Origin: Maricaulis sp.
GTDB taxonomy: Bacteria; Pseudomonadota; Alphaproteobacteria; Caulobacterales; Maricaulaceae
Reading direction: 5' to 3'
NCBI RefSeq assembly: GCF_017643475.1
Contig: NZ_JAEPNI010000001.1
Coordinates: 248,001-312,000 of the forward strand
Length of the DNA: 64,000 bases
Under the pieces are notes generated by a model. That model saw only the letters and a list, made by a program, of their open reading frames with translations, was not told the origin of the DNA and did no database searches. Each line of letters begins with the position of its first letter. The stretch's first letter is position 1. Below are positions 55,028-63,156 of this stretch, one piece after another. A program made the position numbers and the translations under genes.

Positions 55028-55567
55028 TCAGCCGAGCGGGTAGTCGGCGATGGGCTCGTAGATATTGGCTTCGCCCTTGCGGGGGTGGCTTTTGTACAGC
55101 GAGAAATACTGCGCCATCAGCGGGCCGGAGCGATAATCGAGCGTGCGATCGACAAAGCTGCGTAGCCGGTCAACGGGCGTGTTGTGCAGATAGGCCATGG
55201 TCACGTGCGGTTTGAAATGGCGGGTTTCCGCCTTCAGACCGGCCCGGCGCGCTGCACGTTCGCAGGCGGAGTTCAGCTCCATCAGCGGTTCGCTAGCATC
55301 CACGCTCATCCACAATGTGTGTGGATCGGACTTGCCGAACCAGTTGGCTGTTCCAAGCTCGTAGGCGAATTGCGGCAGCATGAACGCGGAGAGCTCCGCA
55401 TCCAGGTCTTCCAGCTGGCGCTCATCGACATCGCCGAAAAAGCGCAGGGTGATGTGGAAATTCTCCAGCGGTCGCCAGCGGGCGCCGGGGACACCTTTGT
55501 GCAGGCGTTTCAGCTCTCGGGCGGTATCGCGCTCGATGGGAAGGGCGGCAAACAGGCGAAGCGACAT
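55028..55567 (-). CDS. thpR: RNA 2',3'-cyclic phosphodiesterase ThpR
   Basis: 179 residues of the 2H phosphoesterase superfamily with the two HxTx motifs NFHITLRFFG and KPHVTMAYLH. The family opens 2',3'-cyclic phosphates (bacterial '2'-5' RNA ligase'). Starts MSLRLFAALPIERDT, typical of the family. The downstream end lies 80 bp from the hydrolase start. Confidence 0.94.
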   Translation of the reverse strand: MSLRLFAALPIERDTARELKRLHKGVPGARWRPLENFHITLRFFGDVDERQLEDLDAELSAFMLPQFAYELGTANWFGKSDPHTLWMSVDASEPLMELNSACERAARRAGLKAETRHFKPHVTMAYLHNTPVDRLRSFVDRTLDYRSGPLMAQYFSLYKSHPRKGEANIYEPIADYPLG

Positions 55568-55734
55568 GAGGCCGGATTAGGCCAATCGCCAAGTCATAGC
55601 AATGATTTTCGAAGGGTCTTTCTCCTCAGAGGGGGACGCGAGCGGTTCCCATCCCTCCTTGCCATTTGCGTCCAAAACGACAATATTCCCCGCAAAGCGC
55701 TGTGTGCGCCCTCAGCTATTGTGAGACGTAAACA

Positions 55735-56493
55735 ATGAACGATTTTTCCCGCACTTATGGCAGTGCTCCGTCGATGGACATGTCGGTTGATGCCGGCCTC
55801 CGCAGCTTCATGCTCGGCGTGTACAACAAGATGGGTCTGGGGCTGATTGTCTCGGCGCTCATTGCATATAGCGTCGGCACATTTGCGCCGCTGACCCAGC
55901 TGGTGTTTGGCACCCCGCTTTTCTACGTGGTTCAGTGGGGACCGATTGTCCTGCTCCTCGGCAGCAATTTCCTGATGCGCAATCCCTCGCCTGCAGCGTC
56001 CGGTTTTCTCTACTGGGCTGTCGTATCCCTCATTGGTGCTTCGCTCAGCTTCTGGGTTATTCTTGCGACGAGCGGCCAGTCGGTGGACACGCTCCGCGGT
56101 TCGCTGAATGTTGACTGGGGCACGATTGCGCAGGCCTTCTTCATCACCTCGAGTGCCTTCCTCGCGCTGTCAGTGTTTGGCTACACGACCAAGCGGAACC
56201 TCATGCCGATGGGGACGTTCATCTTCATGGCAGTCTGGGGTGCGCTTGCCCTGGGTATCATGAATGCGTTCTTCTTCCAGTCCGGCATGCTGGAACTGGC
56301 ACTGCAATTCGGCGTTCTGTTGCTGATGGCTGGTCTCACGGCGTTCCAGACTCAGGCTCTGAAGGTCACCTATCACGAGATTGCCGGTGACACGCGCTCA
56401 ATGGCTGTCATGACCAATTTCGGTGCGTTGAACCTCTATCTCGCATTCGTGAATATGTTCCAGATCATCCTGTCGCTGCTCGGCCGTGAATAG
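55735..56493 (+). CDS. Bax inhibitor-1/YccA family membrane protein
   Basis: 252 residues with seven membrane helices. Family markers include a front SAPSMDMSVDAGLRSFMLGVYNKMGLGLIVSALIAYSVG, and MAGLTAFQTQAL, a conserved region with acidic residues (HEIAGDTRS) near the C-terminus that in BI-1 proteins forms the calcium/proton gate. Bacterial YccA also modulates FtsH. The C-terminus NLYLAFVNMFQIILSLLG is typical. Terminated by the hairpin at 56516. Confidence 0.95.
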   Translation: MNDFSRTYGSAPSMDMSVDAGLRSFMLGVYNKMGLGLIVSALIAYSVGTFAPLTQLVFGTPLFYVVQWGPIVLLLGSNFLMRNPSPAASGFLYWAVVSLIGASLSFWVILATSGQSVDTLRGSLNVDWGTIAQAFFITSSAFLALSVFGYTTKRNLMPMGTFIFMAVWGALALGIMNAFFFQSGMLELALQFGVLLLMAGLTAFQTQALKVTYHEIAGDTRSMAVMTNFGALNLYLAFVNMFQIILSLLGRE

Positions 56494-56515
56494 GATCAGC
56501 TCCACCTGAACAGAA

Positions 56516-56545
56516 AACCTCCGGCCAGGCGGCCGGGGGTTTTTC
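56516..56545. terminator. Bidirectional intrinsic terminator between YccA-like and DUF2794 genes
   Basis: Stem ACCTCCGGCC/GGCCGGGGGT (10 bp with one G-U) and loop AGGC. The plus strand continues TTTTTCTTTG; the minus strand reads ...GGTTTTCTG. It serves the plus-strand gene (23 bp after its stop) and plausibly the convergent DUF2794 gene as well. Confidence 0.88.
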
Positions 56546-56564
56546 TTTGTTTGTATGAGAAAGC

Positions 56565-56930
56565 CTAGTCGACGACCGAGAAGCGCTTCTTGTCGAACAC
56601 CCGCAGAACCTGTTTGAGGTCCTGGCCGCGCTTGAGGATCTGGCCGGTCATCGAGACGACCTTGTACTGGCCCTGTTTCTGGGCATCGCCCGGGGTTTTA
56701 ACAACCGTGTACATGGGCATTTCACTGGCTCGCCGGAAGATCGAGAACACGGCACAATCCTTCAGCCCGTCAATGGCGTAGTCCTTCCATTCGCCCTGGG
56801 CGACAAAGCGGCCATAGACTTTCAGGATCTCGTCGAGTTCGCGACGATGCCACATGACGCCAATTGGCGCAGACTTCCCGGCTTGCGAGCTTTCAAACAC
56901 ACATTTTCTCCTGACAGCTGAGTAACACAT
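56565..56930 (-). CDS. DUF2794 domain-containing protein
   Basis: 121 residues. The DUF2794 core is present: WHRRELDEILKVYGRFVAQGEWKDYAIDGLKDCAVFSIFRRASEMPMYTVVKTP and VVSMTGQILKRGQDLKQVLRVFDKKRF. The family is alphaproteobacterial and of unknown function. The N-terminal ~20 residues may be shorter in reality (no clear upstream ribosome-binding site). Convergent with the YccA-like gene. Confidence 0.9.
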   Translation of the reverse strand: MCYSAVRRKCVFESSQAGKSAPIGVMWHRRELDEILKVYGRFVAQGEWKDYAIDGLKDCAVFSIFRRASEMPMYTVVKTPGDAQKQGQYKVVSMTGQILKRGQDLKQVLRVFDKKRFSVVD

Positions 56931-57198
56931 ACTAGCTTACAAACATTTTAGGCGCTGCCCAAAAGTCGCCTTATTCCCGGCACCATGCCGCCACATGGGA
57001 TCGCCAGTTTTTGGGCGTCGGCCGGTCGCAGACGGCTTCAGATCCTGGTTTTAGACAGCCCCCCCAGCCCCCCGGATCATGGAGCTAGCCTCCGGTCGAC
57101 ACCCCTTCACTAAGCCTTGGAAACCTAAACCTGACTTGGGGCTGGCCAAGCCGGTATTCGCGCGCTAACGCTAGGGCCGAAGAAGGTGAGCATTGTCC

Positions 57199-57939
57199 AT
57201 GCTTGTAGCCGACCGGCTGATCAAGAATTTTGGTTCCCACCGCGCGGTGGATGACATCTCGTTTACGCTCGAGCGTGGCGAGGTGTTGGGTTTTCTCGGT
57301 CCTAATGGTGCCGGGAAAACCACGACAATGCGCATGCTGGCCGGTTGTCTGGAACCGGATGGCGGCTCTGCCTCCATCGCGGGATATGATTGTGTCGCCC
57401 AGCGTCTGGAGGCCCAGTCGCGCCTGGGTTTTCTGCCTGAGGGGGCTCCGGCCTACCCGGCCATGACCCCGCGGGGGTTCGTGAGGTTCGGCCTCAGGGC
57501 GCGAGGTTTTGCGGCTGACGCCGTTAATCGCGCGACAGGGCTGGCGATTGAACGCACGCGCCTGGGTGAGGCTGCGGACCAGCCGATCGGGACGCTGTCC
57601 AAGGGATTCAAGCGTCGTGCCGCGCTGGCGGCGGCCATCGCACACGATCCGGCAGTCCTGGTCCTCGATGAACCAACCGATGGCCTCGATCCCAACCAGA
57701 AGGATGGTGTGCGCAACCTGATCCGTGAAATGGCGCACGAAAAGGCGATCATCATCTCCACGCACATCCTGGAAGAGGTTCCGGCTGTGTGTTCCCGCGC
57801 GATGATCGTGGCGCGGGGCAAGATCCTCTTTGACGGCTCACCGAAGACGCTGGCCGAACAGGGTCAGGACCACACGGTGGAAAGCGCTTTTCGAGATCTG
57901 ACGCTGGAGCGTCCGCAAACCCGGGAGAGCGTCGTTTGA
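57199..57939 (+). CDS. ABC transporter ATP-binding protein (GldA-like)
   Basis: 246 residues from ATG 57199; TTG at 57193 would fit AAGG better (spacing 6 versus 12). Walker A GPNGAGKTTT, signature region LSKGFKRRAALAAAIAHDP (LSGGQ-like, here with KGF), Walker B VLVLDEPTDGLDPNQ, and IIISTHILEEV with the switch histidine. Its close partners downstream make it the ATPase of a GldA/GldF/GldG-type exporter. Upstream lies a C-rich tract (57059-57073) in the 268-bp gap. Confidence 0.93.
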   Translation: MLVADRLIKNFGSHRAVDDISFTLERGEVLGFLGPNGAGKTTTMRMLAGCLEPDGGSASIAGYDCVAQRLEAQSRLGFLPEGAPAYPAMTPRGFVRFGLRARGFAADAVNRATGLAIERTRLGEAADQPIGTLSKGFKRRAALAAAIAHDPAVLVLDEPTDGLDPNQKDGVRNLIREMAHEKAIIISTHILEEVPAVCSRAMIVARGKILFDGSPKTLAEQGQDHTVESAFRDLTLERPQTRESVV

Positions 57940-58679
57940 TCAATGCCCTCCTGGCCGTCTACCGGCGTGAACTGACCAGCTATTTCCAGACACCCCTGGC
58001 CTATGTCTTTCTGGCGGTGTTCGCCCTTTGCGCACCGGCCTTCACCTTCCATGTCGGCCGGTTTTTTGACACCAATCGCGCCGATCTGGCGCCGATGTTC
58101 GACTGGATGCCGTGGTTGCTGGTCATCCTTATGCCGGCCCTCGCCATGCGCAGCTGGGCCGAGGAGCGCGATCGCGGCACGCTGGAATTCCTGATGGCCC
58201 TGCCTATCCCGTTGTGGGCGTCGACCTTCGGCAAGTTTCTCGCGGCCTGGAGCGTGGCGGCTGCCGCCCTCATCCTGACCTGGCCCTTGTGGATCGCGGT
58301 CAACTATCTGGGCTCGCCGGACAATACCGCGATAGCAACGGGTTATCTGGGCGCGCTTTTCCTGGCGGGGGGCTATCTGGCCGTCGGTCAGGCGCTGTCG
58401 GCGACCACCTCCAATCAGGTCGTCGCTTTTGTCCTGGGCTGTGGGGCGGCATTCCTGCTGACTATGGCGGGTTTGCCGCTGGTTCTGTCAGGGCTGGGCG
58501 AAGGGGCGCCTGTCTGGCTCACCGAATTCATTGCCGGCCTGTCCGCACTGGAACACTACAATGCCTTTCGTTATGGCGTGATTGGCCTTCCGGACCTTGT
58601 CTATTTCATCGGCCTGATCGCGGCCTCCCTGTCCTGTGCAGGTGTGCTGATCGCTGAGCGCCGGGGAGGCGGGCGATGA
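57936..58679 (+). CDS. ABC transporter permease (GldF-like)
   Basis: 247 residues, with a TTG start overlapping the ATPase stop (TTGA). Six membrane helices, starting VYRRELTSYFQTPLAYVFLAVFALC and with the conserved ABC-2 turn LPIPLWASTFGKFLAAW. Closest by order to GldF, the permease of a gliding-related complex in Bacteroidetes, which in other bacteria has no known gliding role. Coupled on both sides by 4-bp overlaps. Confidence 0.92.
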   Translation: MINALLAVYRRELTSYFQTPLAYVFLAVFALCAPAFTFHVGRFFDTNRADLAPMFDWMPWLLVILMPALAMRSWAEERDRGTLEFLMALPIPLWASTFGKFLAAWSVAAAALILTWPLWIAVNYLGSPDNTAIATGYLGALFLAGGYLAVGQALSATTSNQVVAFVLGCGAAFLLTMAGLPLVLSGLGEGAPVWLTEFIAGLSALEHYNAFRYGVIGLPDLVYFIGLIAASLSCAGVLIAERRGGGR

Positions 58680-60520
58680 AACGCTCGCTCTATCTCCCGC
58701 TGATGATCCTCTCGATCATTATCCTGTTCGTTGCCGGAAATCATTTTGCCGGGCATGCCCTTCGGGGCGCGCGCCTCGATCTGACCCAGAGCGGGCTTTA
58801 TCGCCTGTCCGAGGGTAGCCAGGAGATCATTGATCGCCTGGTCGAGCCAGTCGAGTGGCGCTTCTACTATTCGCGCTCGATCGCGGCTGACAGCCCGGCC
58901 ATTCGCAGCTATGCGACGCGTGTTCGTGAATTCCTGCGCGCCTATGAGGAGCGCAGTGGCGGGCGAATTCGCCTGGTCGAGATCGATCCGGCCCCGTTCT
59001 CCGCCGACGAGGACGCGGCGCTGGAATACGGTCTGACAGCCCTGCCGACGGAAACGGGTGAGCAGATCTTCTTTGGCCTGGTGGCGCGCAATTCGGTGGA
59101 TGAAGCTGCCGTGATTGCACTGTTTGACCCCGCCAATGAGGCGCGGCTGGAATATGAACTCTCCCGCACCATCGCTGATATCGAGCGTCTGCAGGCTCCG
59201 CGCCTGGCCATTTTGACCTCACTGCCCATATCGCCGGATGATGGCGCGCCGAACCGTTTTGTCAGTGAGTTGGCAGGAAGATATGAGCTGGTCTGGGTCG
59301 AGCGCGGGTTTGAGGAAATCCCTGATGCTTCGGCCCTGCTGGTATTGCATCCCTGGGCTCTGTCCGAGACCGAGCTTTATCTTGTAGACCAGTTCGCGGT
59401 GACCCGCGGTCGCCTGTTGGTCATGCTGGACCCGATGGCTCACATGGCTCTGCGTCCCGATCCTGACGGTCTCCCGCCACTTGATGCAGATCGAGGCTCC
59501 GACCTGGGCCTGCTGATGGCGCACTGGGGGGTGCAATGGGATCGTGAAACCGTCGCCATGGACCGCACGCTGGGCCTCGATGTCCAGGTGCGCGAAGCGG
59601 ATGGGCGTGCACGAACGCTGGCCTATCCGCTCTGGTTCTCGGTGCCAGGCGGTTTCATGAACAATGACGACCTGGCGACGTCCAACCTGGATCTCGGTGT
59701 GAATTTCGGATCGCCCGGCGCGTTGTTCTTTGATGTCGAGAGCAGCTTCCAGGTCACCCCGCTGATCGCGACCTCACCCGAAGGCTCCCTGCTTGACGCG
59801 GATATCGCTGCCGGCTCGCCCTCACCGGACCAGCTCCTGAGGGACTATGAGGCCGCGCCCTTGCCCATCACCCTGGCGGCGCGCCTGGAAGGCGGTATCA
59901 CCACGGCTTTTCCGGAAGGCCCTCCCGCCTCTGACCTGATCTTCAATCCCGGCGATCATCGCGAACTGTCCGATGTGCCCGGGGAGATCATTGTTGTCGC
60001 GGATGCAGACTGGCTTGATAACGCCTACTTCGTGAGATCCGACCCGTCCCTCGGTGACTATATCGTTGCCGATAATCTCAATCTGGCGCTCAATCTGATC
60101 GACAGCTCGGTCGGTGACCGGGCCCTGATCAGCCTGCGTTCACGGACCCCGGCCAACCGCTCCATGACCACGGTGGATCGACTGCGAAGCGAGGCCGAGA
60201 CCGAGTATTTCGAGCTCCAGACCCAGCTGGAAAGCGAGATTGAGGCGGCGCAGCAACGCCTCCAGAGCCTGACACGATCCGGGTCTGCATCGGCCCTTGC
60301 CAGCGATGCTGCGCGTACTGGCCAGGCCGAGGCACAGGCGTTGCGTCGCCAGATCTCGGAAACCCGCGAACGCCTGCGCGAGATCGAGCGCGAATTCCGT
60401 GAGGATATCGATGCGCTGGATGCCAGCCTGCAATTCTGGACCATCGGTGTCCCGCCGGCCCTCGTGATCTTCGCGGGCATTGCCGGCGCGATCTTCCGTC
60501 GTCGCAGGGGGCGTGGATGA
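58676..60520 (+). CDS. GldG-family auxiliary protein
   Basis: 614 residues. A membrane helix near the start (LPLMILSIIILFVAGN) and another near the end (FWTIGVPPALVIFAGIAGAIF) flank a large exterior domain. The domain has DLTQSGLYRLSEGSQEIIDRLVEPVEWRFYYS, the family hallmark, and IEIDPAPFSADEDAA-type residues (VEIDPAPFSADEDAALEYG). A coiled coil (about residues 500-590) precedes the second helix. GldG-like proteins work with GldA/GldF; the transported substance is unknown. Confidence 0.92.
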   Translation: MKRSLYLPLMILSIIILFVAGNHFAGHALRGARLDLTQSGLYRLSEGSQEIIDRLVEPVEWRFYYSRSIAADSPAIRSYATRVREFLRAYEERSGGRIRLVEIDPAPFSADEDAALEYGLTALPTETGEQIFFGLVARNSVDEAAVIALFDPANEARLEYELSRTIADIERLQAPRLAILTSLPISPDDGAPNRFVSELAGRYELVWVERGFEEIPDASALLVLHPWALSETELYLVDQFAVTRGRLLVMLDPMAHMALRPDPDGLPPLDADRGSDLGLLMAHWGVQWDRETVAMDRTLGLDVQVREADGRARTLAYPLWFSVPGGFMNNDDLATSNLDLGVNFGSPGALFFDVESSFQVTPLIATSPEGSLLDADIAAGSPSPDQLLRDYEAAPLPITLAARLEGGITTAFPEGPPASDLIFNPGDHRELSDVPGEIIVVADADWLDNAYFVRSDPSLGDYIVADNLNLALNLIDSSVGDRALISLRSRTPANRSMTTVDRLRSEAETEYFELQTQLESEIEAAQQRLQSLTRSGSASALASDAARTGQAEAQALRRQISETRERLREIEREFREDIDALDASLQFWTIGVPPALVIFAGIAGAIFRRRRGRG

Positions 60521-61566
60521 GCCAGCGTCTCGATCAGCAAAGGCTGAAACACCTAGGCGTTACTGGCGCCGCTGCGGTGATCATGCTTGTGGCTGCGATC
60601 TCGCTGTCCTTCATGGATGCCCGTCAGGTCTGGGCCCCCTCGGTCAGTGGGCCGGTGCTGGCGAACTGGAGTGAAAACGTCCAGTCCGCGCGCGAAATCG
60701 AAATCATCAATGCGCAGGAACGATTTGTCATCGCCCGTACGGATGCCGGATGGGTCATGCCGAGCCGGGATGGATATCCGGTGCGCCCGGAACGCCTGGC
60801 GGCGCTGGATAACCTACTGATGAGCCTGGAATATGAGGGCGCGCGCACGGCCGATCCGGCCAAACATGCCCGCCTCTCCCTTGCCACCGAAGGCGAGGAA
60901 AATGGTGGCAACCGGGTGATACTGCGTGATGCTGAGGGCAATGTGCTGGAGGATATCCTGCTGGGCACTGCACGCGGCGATACGCTGTATCTGCGGACAC
61001 CGGGAGAAGCACGAACCTATGCGGCGCGCTTTGATGCGGACGTGGATACCAGCCTCCTTGGGCAGCCGGCCGATGAGTGGCTGGCGCTTGATTTCCTGGC
61101 ACTTGGTCGCAACGAGATAGCTGCCGCGGAGATCCGCCCTGAAACCGGTCCGCAATACCGGCTTGTTCGGGCGGCGCAGACCTCCCGGAATTTCTCCCTG
61201 CGTGAGCCGACGGGCTGGCAGCCGATCACCGCCGGAGCGGGGAATGGTCCTGCCACTGCGCTCGGACGTTTGCGTTTCCGCGATGTGCGGCGCATGGATC
61301 GTCTGACCGGGTCCGTGGTGGCCTTCCACACAGCAGAAACATTCAGCGGAATGCGCGTGACGCTGGATATCATCGCCCAGGGCGAAACCCGGTGGGCCCG
61401 GATCCGTACGACGGCGGTGACGGATGATGCCGAGGACGACGCAGCACGCATAATAAATGCGAGCGAGGGTTGGGCATTTTTGTTGTCTGATCTCGCGGTC
61501 GACCGCATGATTCGTCCACTTGACCAGATTGCAAACCCACGCGCCGCTGAAGCCGATGCGCCTTAA
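60517..61566 (+). CDS. DUF4340 domain-containing protein
   Basis: 349 residues, with one membrane helix near the start (GAAAVIMLVAAISLSFM) and a periplasmic-type domain containing ANWSENVQSAREIEIINAQERFVIARTDAGW and LLGQPADEWLALDFLALGRNEIAAAEIRPE. DUF4340 genes usually follow GldG-like ones, here with an ATGA overlap. Function in the complex is not known. The C-terminal end overlaps the VOC gene's start by 11 bp. Confidence 0.9.
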   Translation: MSQRLDQQRLKHLGVTGAAAVIMLVAAISLSFMDARQVWAPSVSGPVLANWSENVQSAREIEIINAQERFVIARTDAGWVMPSRDGYPVRPERLAALDNLLMSLEYEGARTADPAKHARLSLATEGEENGGNRVILRDAEGNVLEDILLGTARGDTLYLRTPGEARTYAARFDADVDTSLLGQPADEWLALDFLALGRNEIAAAEIRPETGPQYRLVRAAQTSRNFSLREPTGWQPITAGAGNGPATALGRLRFRDVRRMDRLTGSVVAFHTAETFSGMRVTLDIIAQGETRWARIRTTAVTDDAEDDAARIINASEGWAFLLSDLAVDRMIRPLDQIANPRAAEADAP

Positions 61567-61930
61567 TCAGATCACCATCCCGGTGAGCGATATCTCTCGC
61601 TCAAAATCCTTCTACATGCGTCTGGGTTTCCGCCTTCTGGTGGATTCGCCCCATTATACGCGTTTCCTGGCGCCGGACGGGGACACGACGTTTTCGCTTC
61701 ACCACAATGATGCTCCGGTACAGCCGGGCGCGGTGATCTATCTGGAATGCGACAAGGTCGACAAGGAAGTCGACCGGCTCAAGGAGCGCGGTTTCGAGTT
61801 CGAGACTGATCCCGAGGACATGGGCTGGCTGTGGCGTGAAGCCATCCTGCGCGACCCGGACGGCCATCTGATCAAGATCTATCACGCCGGCAAGAACCGC
61901 GTGGACCCGCCCTGGCGGGTGAAGGACTGA
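61556..61930 (+). CDS. VOC (glyoxalase/bleomycin-resistance) family protein
   Basis: 124 residues from ATG 61556; a longer frame with a start in DUF4340 is unlikely. Starts MRLNQITIPVSDISRSKSFYMRLGFRLLVDSPHYTRFLAPDGDTTFSL, then GAVIYLECDKVDKEVDRLKERGFEFE, and REAILRDPDGHLIKIYH with the metal-type glutamates/histidines at paired positions. Substrate unknown. Overlap with DUF4340 suggests translation coupling, though functional relation to the ABC operon is doubtful. Confidence 0.9.
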   Translation: MRLNQITIPVSDISRSKSFYMRLGFRLLVDSPHYTRFLAPDGDTTFSLHHNDAPVQPGAVIYLECDKVDKEVDRLKERGFEFETDPEDMGWLWREAILRDPDGHLIKIYHAGKNRVDPPWRVKD

Positions 61931-61978
61931 CGGCACGCCTGTATCGACGCTATCGCGGCCATGCGATAAGCATCCGCG

Positions 61979-63088
61979 ATGACTGATCAACTCGACATTT
62001 TCCTGATTGTGGCGCCCGGGCTGGAAAACCTGCTGGCGGATGAGGCGCGTGAAAAGGGTTTTGCCGTTGGCAAGGTCGAGACGGGCGGGGTCAATCTGCG
62101 CGGCGACTGGGCCGAGGTCTGGCGCGCCAATCTTGAACTGCGCGGAGCGACTCGCGTGCTCGTGCGCGTCGGTGTCTTCCATGCCGTGCACCTGGCCCAG
62201 CTGGACAAGCGCGCCCGGCGCGTGCCCTGGGCGGACCTGATTGATCGCCGGCATTCGGTCCGGGTCGACGCGACCTGTCGCAAGTCCAAGATCTATCACG
62301 AAAAAGCTGCGACCCAGCGGGTCGAGACGGCGATCCGTGAAGAGGCCGGCGCGAGCATCGAGACCGAGGCGGATATCCGCGTCATGGTCCGTATCGAACA
62401 CGATCAGTGCACGATCAGCCTGGATACGTCCGGCGAGCTGTTGCACCGGCGTGGCCACAAGGCAGCGGTCAATCGCGCGCCCATGCGCGAGACGCTGGCG
62501 TCGCTATTCCTGCGTGATTGTGGCTATGCGGGCCAGGAGGCTGTGCTGGACCCGATGTGTGGCTCTGGCACCTTTGTCATCGAGGCCGCCGAGATTGCGC
62601 TGGGCCTGAATCCCGGCCGATCGCGTGACTTCGCTTTCCAGTATCTCAAGACCTTTGATGCGAAACGCTGGGCGAAGATGCGGGAAGAGGCTGACACGCA
62701 TTCCAGCGATCTGCGCTTCTTCGGATCGGACCGCGATCCCGGCGCCATACGCATGAGCGGTGAAAATGCCGAGCGATCTGGCGTCGCGCCGCTGTGCGCG
62801 TTTTCGCATGTTTCGGTGCGTGATCTGCAACCGCCAGACTGCGATCCTGGCCTGATCATCATCAATCCGCCCTATGGCGGCCGGATTGGTGATCGAAAGA
62901 AGCTTAATGCGGTCTACAGCTCCATTGGACATGCGCTGAGAAGCCGTTTTTCCGGCTGGCGCGTCGGCATCATCACCTCGTCTTCGCAATTGGCGAAGGC
63001 GACAGGATTGCCGTTCGGCAAGCCGGGTCCGGTCGTTGATCATGGCGGTACCAAAATCCGGCTTTACCAGACACCACCACTGCGCTGA
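61979..63088 (+). CDS. THUMP-domain class I SAM-dependent RNA methyltransferase (RlmL-like)
   Basis: 369 residues. An N-terminal THUMP domain (residues ~60-160, RVEAAI-type RVETAIREEAGASIETEADIRVMVRIEH) and a methyltransferase with VLDPMCGSGTFVIEAAEIALG, FFGSDRDPGAIRMSGENAERSG and the catalytic IIINPPYGGRIG. RlmL-like enzymes methylate N2 of a guanine in 23S rRNA. The second RlmK half found in E. coli is absent. Confidence 0.94.
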   Translation: MTDQLDIFLIVAPGLENLLADEAREKGFAVGKVETGGVNLRGDWAEVWRANLELRGATRVLVRVGVFHAVHLAQLDKRARRVPWADLIDRRHSVRVDATCRKSKIYHEKAATQRVETAIREEAGASIETEADIRVMVRIEHDQCTISLDTSGELLHRRGHKAAVNRAPMRETLASLFLRDCGYAGQEAVLDPMCGSGTFVIEAAEIALGLNPGRSRDFAFQYLKTFDAKRWAKMREEADTHSSDLRFFGSDRDPGAIRMSGENAERSGVAPLCAFSHVSVRDLQPPDCDPGLIIINPPYGGRIGDRKKLNAVYSSIGHALRSRFSGWRVGIITSSSQLAKATGLPFGKPGPVVDHGGTKIRLYQTPPLR

Positions 63089-63156
63089 CGCGGATTTCGC
63101 TCTTTGCGGGAAAACTGCTACTCCTCTGATCCGAAGTTCATGAGGGGAACAAGATC

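Noticed and set aside
57041-57078. Hairpin with a C-rich loop upstream of the ABC operon, as a third sRNA of the family
   Set aside because: The stem (GATCCTGG/CCCGGATC) has a mismatch, stands alone without two sister hairpins, and no terminator follows; it may just be part of the operon leader.
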